The notes beneath the pieces were generated by a model that was given only the letters and a program-made list of their open reading frames with translations, did not search any database and had not been told where the DNA came from. Source: Nymphaea colorata (lineage: Eukaryota; Streptophyta; Magnoliopsida; Nymphaeales; Nymphaeaceae). From it: a DNA stretch of 64,000 nt. The stretch covers positions 20,420,854-20,484,853 of the forward strand of contig NC_045143.1 in NCBI RefSeq assembly GCF_008831285.2. Direction: 5' to 3'. Position numbers and translations under genes: made by a program. Shown here piece after piece: positions 37,121 to 48,400 of this stretch (positions within the stretch are counted from its first letter, which is position 1; every line of letters starts with the position of its first letter).

Positions 37121-40100
37121 CCCTCCCTCAAGTTGTGCATGGTTTTGCACCATGTACAACTTGCCTTTTAGAAACCAGAATCGTTGCTTCGTTAATCCTT
37201 TTGTAAATAAGTCTACAACTTGTTCATCTATACGAACATAAATAGGTTGAATCTCCTTGTCTTCCACCTTTTGTCTAACAAAGTGTTGATCAATCTCAAT
37301 GTGCTTTGTTCGACCATGTTGTATAGGATTAAAGACAATGTTAATAGCGCTTTGATTATCACACATTAACATTGAGGTTTTAATCTTTTCTCCAATGCCT
37401 TCTAGCAAATGTCTAACCCATGTAACTTCAACAGTACCTACAACCATGCATATGTATTCAGCTTCAGTGCTGGATCTTGCTACTGCCTTTTGCTTTCGAC
37501 AACTCCAAGACACAAGATTACGTCCAATGAAAATACAAAAACCAGAAATGGACTTTCTTTGATCGGGGTCTCCAGCCCAATCTGCATTTGTGAATGTCAT
37601 AAGTTGATGTCATGTAGTTATATTTTCATTCTTACCATAAACCAAGTCATCTCCTATCCCTTTAAGATATCTTAATATTCTTTTGATAGCATCCATGTGA
37701 GTATCTCTAGGTGCATGCATAAATTGAGATACTTGATTCACAACATATATAATATTTGGTCTAGTAAATGTAAGATATTAAAGTGCCCCAACAATACTTC
37801 GATATTGCGTAGGATCTTCATATAACTCCCCATCCTGAGCACTTAGTCTTTGATTTAGAACACTAGGAGTTCCAACAGGCTTACAATCAGACATACCTGA
37901 CTTTTTCAGTAGATCTAACGTGTATTTCTGTTGTGTCAATGTGAGGCGATTATTGCGCCTATCAATCTCCACTCCAAGAAAGAATCGTAAATCACCAAGC
38001 TCTTCATTTTGAAGTTTTACATCATCAAAACTTTAGCTTCTTCTATGTGTTTTTCTGAATTGCCTGTGATAACAATATCATCAACATATATGAGAAGTAA
38101 AGTAAATATGTTTTTTTTTCGATAAATGAAAAGAGAGTAATCTAGAGGACATCTCCAAAAACCACATTCTTGAATCTTGCAGGAGAAACTGTCAAGCCAC
38201 GAGCGTGATGTATGTTTAAGTCCATAAATAGATTTTCTTAGTTTACAAACCCATGCATGAGAGTCTCCTTTCGTATATCCTGGAGGTTGTTCTATATATA
38301 CTTCCTCCCTCAAATCACCATGAAGAAAAGCATTCTTCACGTCCATTTGATGTAGTCTCCATCCATATTCAACTGCCAATGATATAATCACGCGAATTGT
38401 TCCCATTTTGATCACAAGGTTGAATGTCTCATCATAATCTTCTCCATATTGTTGTGTAAATCCTTTTGCTACTAACCTTGCTTTGTGTCTTTCTATGCTG
38501 TCGTCAGGCTTGCATTTAATTTTGTACACCTATTTAGAGCCCACTATGTTCTTTCCGTGTGGCCTTGGAACGATCTCCCATGTTCCACATTCATGCAAGG
38601 CATCCGTTTCTTCTTTCATAGCCTTCCTCCAATGATGTGATTTTGATGCTTGATCAAATGAAGTAGATTCTTCCTCCTTGCCAACTTTTGCCATGAATAA
38701 CTGAAAATCAAGTGATAAAGAATCATAGCTAACCCACCTGTGAATGGGATGACGAATGCATTGGGATCTTCTAAGGTGGGGCATGTTGTCTTCTTCACTG
38801 CGAGCATCTTTGTCCCTTAGTCGTCGACTGTAGATAAGACCCGAATACCGATGTGAATCATTGCTCTGTTCTTCATTATTGCTTTCGTGATGGCTTGATG
38901 ACCGTGTTGGATCTTCTTGATTTTCACTTTGAGCCATATCCGACAGTTGTATTGCTCTCTCTGGATCTTCACCTTGAGGCACAACATTTTCTATAACAGG
39001 ATCTGCATTGAATAACTGTGTACTAGTCCAGGGATCATAAGATTCAATGGTCATAGACATTTCATTTGTATCATCAAAACTATGTTCATCAAAAACAACA
39101 TTTCTTGAAGTTTTGATACGTTTAGTTGTTGGATCATAGCATCGAAAACCTTTATATTCATCAGCATATCCAACGAATCTACATTGAATAGCTTTGTCTT
39201 GAAACTTGTTTCTGAAGGCAGTATCAACGTGAACATAGCATGCACAACCAAAAACCTTAAGTTCTTGTAATCAGGTTGTTTGCCTAAGAGTGTAAAATAT
39301 GACCATTTAGTCATCAAGAGTGTCATACGCAAACAATTTATTATGTATACAGCAGTATGGAAGACTTCAGTCCACAAAGAAATGGGCACATTAGTATCAT
39401 GCATCATGCTCATGGCGCTTTCAACTATATGTCGATGTTTTCGCTCAACTACACCATTTTGTTGTGGTGTGTAAGGGCAGGAGATTTGTCTAGTTATCCC
39501 TTTTTCACATAGAAATTCAATAAAATCAAGCGAGGAATATTCTCTCCCTCCATCACATTGAAAATGCACCACATTGGATAAAAATTTGGTTTGAATCATG
39601 GCATAGAAGTTTCGAAATATGTGGGGTACTTCTGATTTGTATTTCATGAAGTAAATCCAGGTGAAACGTGAGTAAGAGTCAATGAATAAGACATGATATC
39701 TTGATCTAGACATGGAATCAATAGGGGCTAACCTCCATACATGAGAAAAAATAGCTTCAAAAGATTTGGAAGCCTTTTGATTTATATTATGGAAAGGTAA
39801 AACATAACTCTTACAAAGTCCACAACTTGAACATTTTTTGACACTTGAAGTAAGAGGTAAGCTTGATCTTGGAATGAGACTGTATGTGACAAGTTTTTCA
39901 ATGAAATGTCGACCATAGTGTCCTAGCCGACTATGCCATAGATCAGACTCCAAAAATTGGTTAGGGCCCCTTACTTTTGATTGAAAATGACAAGAACTTG
40001 GCACTGATGACGCATTATGAGAAAGAAAAAATGTCTTCAATCCTATATCAAAAGTGGATGAATCCTTGGGTAGACATTCCTTGAGGACATACATATTCCC

Positions 40101-41429
40101 TTGACGCTCCCCTCTAGCGAACATTTTCTTCGCTTGGAGGACCTTGACATAGACAGAAGAATGTGTGAATTCAACAGAAGAACTTGTATCATCAATGAGT
40201 TTAGAAATGGATATGATGTTCTTTTTGATATTGGGAGCAAGAACAACATTAGACAGTGATAGAGATGAGGATGACAATGGAATATGTGCATTTCCAATAT
40301 GTGTAATGGGATGAGATTTTCCATCACCTGTTATAATGCAACTTCTACCGTACTGAGGGGATAAGTTAGTCAATTTACCTGCATTTCCTGTCACATGGGT
40401 AGCTGCACCTGAATCCAAGAACCATTCTCCCTGCTCATTTTGCTTTTTAGTCATCTTTGAGAATGCGGTCATCAATAGCTGCTGCATATCTTCGGCGGTG
40501 GATTTAGAACTTTATCCTCCTTGTTTATAATCATGTTTTACCCATTTGTTTTTATTTTGAGGATTAAACCAGCATTGTGCCTTCATGTGCCCTTTCTTGT
40601 TGCACTGAAAATAAATTGGTATTTTTCTTGAAGTATCCAAAGGAGACATACCTTGGTTATGTGGTGTTGGTAGAATGCCACGACCACCATGATTGGAGTT
40701 CCCATGGCTCTTACCAAACTTTACATTCATAGCCAACACATTTTGGGAGTTCCCTTGATCAGTCATTTCAATGACTCTTTTCATATTCATTTCATGTTGG
40801 AGAAGTTTACCTTGTAGTTCGTTGAAGGAAGGCAGAACAGGAAGGACCTCAAGAGCTGTAATAAAAGCATGATAATCATGCCCAAGTTCATTCAAGGTTT
40901 GCTGCACCTTTTCCTTATCAGAAATGTTATTCCCTGAGGCAACAAGTTGGTCTGCAACAGCTTTAATACGCCCTAAATAATCCATGATAGATGTTGAACC
41001 TTTGCTCAAATTCTAAAATTCTTTTTTTAAGTACATAATTCGAGCTTCTGATATATGAGAAAAGGTATCAGCAAGGGTTTTCCATAATTCTTCTGCAGTA
41101 CAGTCATCAGAAACTGAAAGTAACACTTGTTGAGATAGAGTAGACAAAATATACGCAACTAGACTTTGGTCACGTCTCATCCACACAACATGTTCAGGGT
41201 TGCTGTCTTCATGAACAACAATAACTTCTCCAACCTCATTTTTTATTTCCTGCAAAACGGATATTGATGGAGCCATTGTTGAACCATCGAGATGTCCAAA
41301 GAGGCCTTGACTTCTTATGAAATGCATGATTTGCCTTTTCCAGATCAGATAATTCTCATGGTTGAGTTTTTCGGTAATAAGGTGAGGAAGAAAACTTGAG
41401 GACATGCCAGAATGCGAAAGCTTTTCCAT
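37115..41429 (-). pseudogene. copia gag-pol, broken by stops and frameshifts
   Basis: Gag begins at the ATG at 41429 (MEKLSHSGMSSS); KLNHENYLIWKRQIMHFIRS is the copia gag start. A TAG lies at 41010. The zinc knuckle reads YFQCNKKGHMKAQC, so its first Cys is Tyr. A stop at 40509 precedes the protease with intact FLDSGAATHVTG (near 40420). Integrase follows, with LWHSRLGH, IDSYSRFTW, QCDGGREY and NGVVERKHRH; the usual HSD-W block reads FSHVW, so one catalytic Asp looks lost. A frameshift near 39250 leads to reverse transcriptase (NAFLHGDLREEVYIEQPPG; YVDD in LLIYVDDIVITG near 38085). A second frameshift near 38010 leads to RNase H with ADWAGDPDQRKS and SSTEAEY, ending at 37115. Lineage not resolved. 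Confidence 0.93.
37121..37132 (-). other. polypurine tract of the copia element
   Basis: The minus strand reads CTTGAGGGAGGG directly before the 3' LTR, a typical copia purine tract. Confidence 0.85.
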
Positions 41430-41637
41430 GACAGCAGAAAGGAAGGGTATACAAGTAGAAGATGAGAGGGAAAGAAGACACAATATAACAAGATGTATCC
41501 TTAGGTAAGCAAGAAGAAAAAAAGAACAAGAATTACGCAAGAGAAAAGTAAATTCAGGATGGAGATAAAATGAGAAAAGAGTTCTAACCAGATCAGACCT
41601 GTTTGGCCATTTAGTTAGGTGGAGATAACGTAACCTG

Positions 41638-41649
41638 ACTCTGATACCA
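41638..41649 (-). other. primer-binding site of the copia element
   Basis: The minus strand reads TGGTATCAGAGT directly after the 5' LTR, an 11 of 12 match to the initiator methionine tRNA primer site. Confidence 0.9.
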
Positions 41650-41706
41650 TAATAGAAATCTAGCACCAATATCTGTAACCAGAAAATAGCACTCACGCAG
41701 AAAGAT

Positions 41707-41748
<42 letters not shown>

Positions 41749-42092
41749 TGCAAACAAGAAGAAGCTGAGGAGAAGAAGCCGTAGCCAAAATGGTTTGCAC
41801 GACCTCTATTTATAATCCCATTTCCAGAATTCTAAGAGTCTCCAATCGTAGAATCCTAGGACATTAATTACATCATAGAATCCTAAGAGACTTCACATAT
41901 TACAAGGATATTAACTACAACATAGAATCCTAGGAGACTTCACATATTACAAGGATATTAACTACAACATAAAATCCTAAGAGACTCTTCACATGTTACA
42001 AGGACATTAAATATCTTAACACATTTTACAAGGATGTAGAATCCTAAGAGACTCCTCTTTCAACGTGCTGGTGAAGGATTTATAGTCTAACA
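41650..42092 (-). repeat. 5' LTR of the copia element (443 bp)
   Basis: Plus-strand ends are TAATAG and CTAACA. The inner terminus has changed from TG to TA relative to the other LTR. It carries a (GA)n tract near 41706-41745 and two 47-bp units. Confidence 0.95.
41890..41983 (-). repeat. 47-bp minisatellite, two copies, in the 5' LTR
   Basis: Two units of the same ACTTCACATATTACAAGG repeat that occurs four times in the 3' LTR, with identical flanking sequence on both sides. Confidence 0.93.
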
Positions 42093-42386
42093 CCTTTGTT
42101 TATCATGAGGATGCTATAGTGGAAAATTATGCAGAGAGTATGTATCCTGTATTGTTGTTTTAGTAGTATCCATGTACCAACACTCCACATTAGTGTGTTT
42201 CAATTGCAACTATCTCACATTCTTGGGAAGTTGCAGGTGACCACCTCCAAAGTGGCATCTAGAAGCGTGAAGCACCTTTAAATCACTCATTGTTGCAAAA
42301 GCGTCATGTCTGATTATGCACCTTTCTTCCTCTCCGTGGATAGAAGGACGAAGGACCATGGCTTGGATCTTGTCCTTTCCACTACC
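42093..42386 (-). pseudogene. upstream half of the TNL LRR exon cut by the copia element
   Basis: After an ATAG acceptor the minus strand reads GSGKDKIQAMVLRPS, then AFATMSDLKVLHASRCHFGG and LQLPKNVR, the conserved NB-ARC-to-LRR linker of TNLs ('G--K---M-L ... AF--M--L--L ... LP---RWL'). The Trp codon expected after LPKNVR is TAG, and a second TAG lies near 42114. The exon runs into the copia 5' LTR at 42092. Confidence 0.8.
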
Positions 42387-42577
42387 CTATTATAAAACAT
42401 AGAGAATGTAAGCCAGCATAAAAGGAAAATACATTTCCAAGTCAAATATGTTTCTCTCTTTCATTGCCACAGTAATGATTGGCTTTTGAATTTTGCTAGA
42501 ATCTGATGGTGCTCATGCTATTAGCGATGCATAAATAGAATGATTGAATGTAAATTCGATTAATGTTTTATCTTTAC

Positions 42578-43661
42578 ATCTTTCAACACCTCCAATATGT
42601 CTTTCCTATCCCAAAGTCTGTTGTACGTTCGAGGCATGCTTTCCTTCTTCTTGAACTATCCATCTTCCCATATCTCGAATTTGGTCATGCATTATGAACT
42701 CATCTTGGTTGCCAATGCTAATAAGTGATCTTTCCTGGAGAACTCTCTAGAATGTAGCCACAATCCTCCCACACATAAGTTGCATATATGGACTATCAAT
42801 GCCAGCGAAAAAGCATGCTATGTCCAGAAATACACACCTTTGCGCAAAATCTACTCCATCATAGCTTAGTTTCAGTCTCTCATGAATATCATTGTGTTGA
42901 TCCCTTCTCAGTTTTCTTATCTCAACTTCCCATTCTCTTTTGCCTCTTAAAGCAGCAAAGTGCGACCCAAATACTACCAGAACTAATGGTAGGCCTCCTG
43001 CAACTTTTAGAACTTCCTTTGCCAGCTCGAGAAGCTCCAAACTTGGCAGTTCATGTTTAAATGCATGGAGGCGAAATAATTTCAGCGACCATGGTTGTTT
43101 TAGTTCTTGAGGGAATCAAATTTCGTGTTCTCTCAGCCCATGCCTATCGGGTATCGGCTTATCTCTTGTACTTACAATGATCATGCTTCCTGCCCCAAAT
43201 AAATCTTCTGGCTTTTGATGTATGTGATTGCCTATCAGTGCATCCAATTGATTGTGGTGGTCAATGTCATCCAATACGATAAGGACTCTCTTATGCCCAA
43301 GCCTTTGCTTCATCAAATTCCTTCCTTCCTCAACTGTGTCGATGGATAAGCTTTGCTTTTTTAAAACATCACAAATGAGCTTGGCTTGTAGTGAGGGCAG
43401 CCCCTTCTTCTTCGTTGTTTCCTTGACATCTGATATGAAACTGCCACCTTCAAATTTAGTGGATATCTTGTCATAAACAGCTTTAGCAGTTATTGGTTTG
43501 CCTATTCCACCCAATCCGCAGATTCCCATCACGCAGACACCATTCTTTTCTCTGTCCAACATCCCAAAAGATCGATGCCAATAGGCTGTACACCAAAAGG
43601 AACCCTGCCAAGTAACTCTTCAACCCGTTTGCATATGAGGGTAATTCGTTCTGCCTCATTC
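42578..43661 (-). pseudogene. TNL NB-ARC exon
   Basis: It starts after a CAG acceptor with NEAERITLICKRVEELLGR. In order come a P-loop reading GLGGIGKP (Pro where the nucleotide-binding Thr/Ser of GKT should be), kinase 2 VLIVLDDID, RNBS-B IIVSTRDK, GLPL in AGGLPLVLVV, RNBS-D RCVFLDIACFFAG, and MHD in FIMHDQIRDMG. It ends ILEVLKD before a GTAAAG donor. Frame changes near 43565 and 42650 and stops at 43116 and 42747 break it. Length (1084 bp) is normal for a TNL exon 2, apart from a few residues missing after PIGID. Confidence 0.9.
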
Positions 43662-43839
43662 CTGCAGTGTCAAGTAACGAGGAGCATGACATCGCAACAA
43701 AGACAGCACCACTAGTTTAAAATAAACTTGCATTTGTTATCTATATAACAGGGCAACTCAAGTTTTAAGGCCACAAAGTATTGGTCGGGGAATTGTTATG
43801 TGTGAACTTAGGGGAAATGTGGAGGACTTTGCTACTTAC

Positions 43840-44281
43840 CCATTTGTATCAGCGACGAGAGAGTACCCAAAAATTCCCGCTATTGATCTCAAGGCGCCTC
43901 TACATTCCTCCACCTTCTTCTTCCCTAATTTCCAATCATTTTGGTTCGCCGTAATCGAAGCTTGGAATATCCCATCATCGTCTTTGACGCCAGAAGGGTA
44001 GACATCATAGAACACAGGAATAATCCTCCTATTTTCCACATTAGACTCACGAATCTGGACCATCCTGGCTGCTTCCAAGAGGCACCATTTCGACTCTGCG
44101 TAATTCTTCGATAGGATGGGCACAAAAATCTGGCATGCTTCCATGTATGTAAAGAGTTGCTTGATACTTTCACCTTTCCTTAAATTTTCATTGTCGATGA
44201 AGGTAGATACGCCGAGCCGGTTCAGCTCCTTATAGAGATGGCTTATGAAGCCTCCGCGGGTGTCTATTCCCCTTAAGGGTG
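43840..44281 (-). pseudogene. TNL TIR-domain exon
   Basis: The minus strand reads RGIDTRGGFISHLYKELNRL, STFIDNENLRKGESI, FVPILSKNYAESKWCLLEAA and RRIIPVFYDV, all standard TIR blocks, and ends at a GTAAGT donor (43839-43838) in the phase the NB-ARC exon needs. The first strand (normally DVFLSFRG) is missing: upstream of RGIDTR the frame runs into ANCSPL and a TAG, so no initiator is present. SKWCLLE retains the position of the TIR catalytic Glu. Confidence 0.85.
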
Positions 44282-44434
44282 AACAATTTGCCTACGCCGA
44301 TGTAGGAATCTAAAAAATAACAACCATAAAACAAACATATAAGTAGCAATTTCAATAGCATCTTTTCAATTGCATAGAAATTAGAACGAACACAACAATG
44401 AATTATAAAGATGTAGGAGAACACGTACTACTTA

Positions 44435-45441
44435 CTATTGATGATTGAGATTAAGCAGCAACCAAGGCACACGTTTGGTCGACCGAAGTTTGAGGAAGAT
44501 GACTGGCTTATTTCCCTGCTCCATTAGCATCAAGGCTCTTAAGTGCATGTCATTATCAATCTCTCCCGAGTCGAGCATTTCATGCAATATATCCAAACAT
44601 TTGTCCAATGTTTGTGTTGTAGATGTGTTTATGATTGTTCGAAAACTATCAGCTATGTCATGTAATATCGTTTGATAGTCCTCGTTATTCGTACTTAATC
44701 TTGCTCTTTTGTTTGATGAGTTCGTGGTCCTACTTTCAGATGCAGCAGGTTGTGAATCTTGTTGAACATGTGTCGGTGATGGTATAAGAGAATCACTGTT
44801 CAACATTTGTGTGAAAGATACATTTTCATCAATATTTATCCCGAAATCAGGCGTATGGGTTATAGAGGTCTCTGGTGCATGATTAGACTCACAATCTTCA
44901 GTCACCATGTACGAAGTATAATTATTACCATCACGACCCGTGGCAGTTGACTGACCCGTACACTTCATGTAACTCTTCATAGTGTTTCCATTTTTGCCCT
45001 CCTTTGAATTTCCGCCTCTCAGGGAATTTCTGCAGTTTGAATTTTAGTCACATATGTTGTATATAGTAATTGACATGATGATTAATTTCATACACAATGT
45101 TCACGGCTTACCTGAATGTAGACGGCCCAAACTTCATTGTCAACATCTACGCACTTGTTTGTTGGGTCCCAACCAAACCCACTTGTTGCCAAAATTTGCT
45201 TGCATATAATATAATCTGCTTTTGTAATCTTCAACTTGTTTTTTATTTTTTCTATTGTGAAACCTGGCCCAAACTTTTCTATCATCTTCTGTTCAATTGC
45301 TTTATAAGCTTTTGGCTTTAGATTGCCGCCTGACTTCATGCCAGGTAGTCGTGATTGCTGAACTAGAAGATTTATGAGATATTCTAGTTGAGTATCAGTC
45401 CATATGAGACTATCATTTCTTGAGTTGCTTGTTCCTTCCAT
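44435..45441 (-). CDS. Myb/SANT-like DNA-binding domain protein, one-base frameshift (possible pseudogene)
   Basis: The family binds DNA through a divergent Myb/SANT fold; members include L10-interacting MYB proteins and accessory proteins of PIF/Harbinger transposons. Exon 1 is 45112..45441 (110 codons): it opens MEGTSNSRND, then WTDTQLEYLINLLVQQS, YKAIEQKMIEKFG and ILATSGFGWDP, and ends VYIQ at a CAG|GTAAGC donor. After an 82-bp phase-0 intron, exon 2 starts at 45029 with KFPERRKF and KWKHYEELHEVYG, the conserved end of the domain. It then loses frame at a GGG run (44955..44957). The shifted frame continues with STATGRDG and a hydrophilic region to LRSTKRVPWLLLNLNHQ and a stop at 44435, the usual C-terminus. 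As read, the protein stops about a dozen codons after the domain. A sequencing error is possible. Confidence 0.75.
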
Positions 45442-48400
45442 AGCTACTACAATACAAAAGAAAGCATAACAAGTAATTGCAAACCCCAAAATAGAACAAA
45501 AAAAGAGCATAATATGACAAAATCATTACCCCATTGCCGCATCAACGTTTGGCAAAATTTTCAAGTTTCTAACTACCAATCAAGTGACAACCATGGTAGG
45601 TCAGATTCACGAGCGGGGGTTTTGAATTAGTTGGTAAACAGAAGATAGTCCAAAAGTAAATGGTGAAAACATGCTCTGGCACTTACCCCAGGGGAAAAAA
45701 ACATGCTTAATGCAGATGTTGGGACTTTCAAGAAGAAGAGAATTTTGACGGCCATTTTGGGCTTCAACTCAGTGCAAGTGGTACTGAGTTTTATCAGTGG
45801 TACTGAATTTTGACGGCCATTTTTCATGGATCTGCACATCATTTAATGTGGATCACATCTCAAACTATGTTTTACCTTCATGGGTAGCACAAGGTTTAGC
45901 TATATTATTTTCTCTTTTAATTTCTTTGTATGACATCTTGATACAGCTAAAGTAAAATTAAATGTTTCTAAAGATCATTTTCACTTTATTATTTCTTTCC
46001 ACTGTGCCTACAAATTCTAATACTTCAATATGCTATATACTTTTGCATCTAGGAAACAAACTACGCCATATACAAAAAACATTGAAATCAGATGGACATC
46101 GACAAGCTGGAAGCAGAAGCTCATGCAAAGAGGAGGAAAAAAAATAAGGAAAAGAAAGAAAATAAACATCAGATGAAGCACTACATCAGCAGCTAGTTTA
46201 CCAAAAAAAAACCGTTCAGGATGAGAAACTTAATTGTAAACCTAATTCCGACAATTATCTTAACGCATGTAATTTAACAAGAGAAGCCTTCAATAAATTG
46301 GGCTATGATAAATCAAAAATATGCTTCACACCTACAAGAAACAGAAAGAAACAAGAAGGCAGACGATTAAATCAATAGAAAAGAAATAGAATCCAACAAT
46401 ATAATGGTTACAAGCAAGAAAACGCGGCCTACTTTATCATCCATCACAAACAAAACACAAGTCAGTTTCCATAAAAAGTCTCCCAGAGGTCTCAGACATC
46501 AGATTCAAAGAAACGAGAGATGCTCTGTTAAGCTAAACTTAAAAAAAAAAAGGGGGGGGGGCGGGGGAAAGAACGTTCGGTTGAGGATCTGAAAAGTCCG
46601 ATGGGAGACAGCAAAACTTGATGGTTCAGTTTTAGTTGTCTTTGCCACTTGGGGTTATTGAAACAGCCAAGAAAAAAAAGTTTAAATTCGTTCCTTATAC
46701 ATGATTTTGTTGTTTTACCCACAAATAACGAAAGCATCCTTTTCTTCCATGTAAAAAAGAGAATACCATAATATCAGCAGAACGTTCTGAAAGGGCTCTG
46801 GATAAAAAGGAGCATTACGAGGGAATGTGAAAAGAACAAAAGGAATTTATCGAGGACGCCATTACAAGCACCAAAAGATGAAGCAAACATAGAGAATCAA
46901 TCATTCGTGCTTCGAAAATGAAAACGGCGGATTAGAAAGAAGAATTTCCGTCCCAGCAAAGACAAGCATGGAGATAGATGGTAATGCAGAATAACGACCG
47001 AGGGAGAGTCCAGTAAGAATGTCGAAACCCTCACCTTATTAAGAAGCTTCACGAGGGAATCCTTCGAGTGGGGAAGGTTCGCGGCAGCAGGAAGAAGGCT
47101 GCGTGCTGAGAGAGGCGAGTGGCGTGAGGACGAAAAGGGCTGTCAAACGGTCAAAAAAAAAAAAAAAAAAAAAAAACTCCAGAAATATATTTGCACCCGA
47201 GTGGAAATATGTTTTCGAAAGAAAATATTTTCGCGTTTGTTACGCTGCTGAAATTTTTTTTAAAATTTGAGAAATATTTTCGTTGAATTTTTTTTTTTAA
47301 ATTTAAAAAATATTTCCGCAGGTACATGGATTTCCTGACCGTCAATAAAAATAAAACTTTATCTCAATACATCAAACTGAAAGCCACCACCACTGGAACT
47401 CCCCTCAGTATCCTTTCTTTTCGAATTATCGAGTTGAGTTGAAATGACCGGCTAGGCCAGGCCCCAGTCAGGCTTAAATAAAAGGTTTCATTGATAAGCT
47501 TAAGGGCCGCTTGAATGACAATCATTTTTTAGTGTTTGGGTACACATTATTCTTGACCGCCTGAGACTTTTCAACTTGTCAAAACTAGGTTTTCCTCAAA
47601 CTCAGATTAATGACTCTCAAAACCGACTTCTGTTGCCTTCAATTTTAGAGTGTCGTATAAACGCCTCTAAAAACTTTTTTTTCATTTTTCAAAAATAGAT
47701 TAAACGTTTGGAATAACCACTCTGGATTAGCTAGCAAAAATGTGAACTGTAAGAAACTTTTTTTGTTTAAGTACTTTTATTAAGGATAAATGATATTCGT
47801 TAATATTTTATTATTAACACAACATGCGTTTGTCAATTATTTATGAAATTAGACAATTATTTATAATTTCTCAGTTGATCGATATTTTATAGAGCCGACA
47901 CACGTTTTTATTTTTTATTTTTTCCTTTTCCAGATATAGTTTAAGATATATGATTAAAATTTTGAAAAAAAAATAAAATAATGGATGTACGAGACACTTG
48001 CCGATCGTGGACTGGTGATTTTTTTAGGTCTTAATTTCATCCTTTTTTTAATCTCAGATTTGAGATTGGCTTTGAGATCGAAGAGAGAACGGTTTTAAAT
48101 CTATAATTCTATAAAAAAAATAACCACGAATTTGATGGACTCATACCATGTATGTGTAAGGGAGGCTGATTCCATGCAAATTTAACATTACATTCATGTG
48201 TTTTCAAAACATACATGATATGCAATGTTGGACCTGAAATCCTAAAAATATCACGAAGCCAGTCCCCCTTCCCGAAATTAAATCGAAAACACTCAGCTAT
48301 GCAGCCTATGCTCATTCCCGTCAAGAAAATCTCATATCACCGTCATAACTTGAGACAATCAAACCCACTCCAGAGTGTTGGCCTATTGCCTCTTCTATTC

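Larger units (their letters stand above)
36590..42092 (-). mobile_element. Ty1/copia LTR retrotransposon inserted in the TNL LRR exon
   Basis: The minus-strand 5' LTR is 41650..42092 (443 bp) and the 3' LTR 36590..37120 (531 bp). The target duplication CCTTT is perfect (36585..36589 and 42093..42097). The primer-binding site is at 41638..41649 and the polypurine tract at 37121..37132. The internal order is gag, protease, integrase, reverse transcriptase, RNase H, which defines copia. Each LTR has a TATA-like TATAAATAG on the minus strand near its middle. Outside the repeat arrays the LTRs differ at roughly 13 of 330 positions by eye. Confidence 0.96.
34341..44281 (-). pseudogene. TIR-NB-ARC-LRR (TNL) disease-resistance pseudogene split by a copia element
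   Basis: TNLs are cytoplasmic immune receptors: the TIR domain is an NADase, NB-ARC the nucleotide switch, and the LRR senses effectors. The classical exon order is present on the minus strand: TIR (43840..44281), NB-ARC (42578..43661), first LRR exon (42386 to 42093, continuing at 36584 to 36536), second LRR exon (from about 35960 to 34885) and C-terminal exon (34759 to 34341). The TIR/NB-ARC junction keeps matching phase (GG|G). Lesions include a degraded TIR start, a frameshift near 43565, stops at 43116 and 42747, a frameshift near 42650, two stops in the first LRR exon, a one-base shift near 34613, and the 5.5-kb retroelement. Confidence 0.9.
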
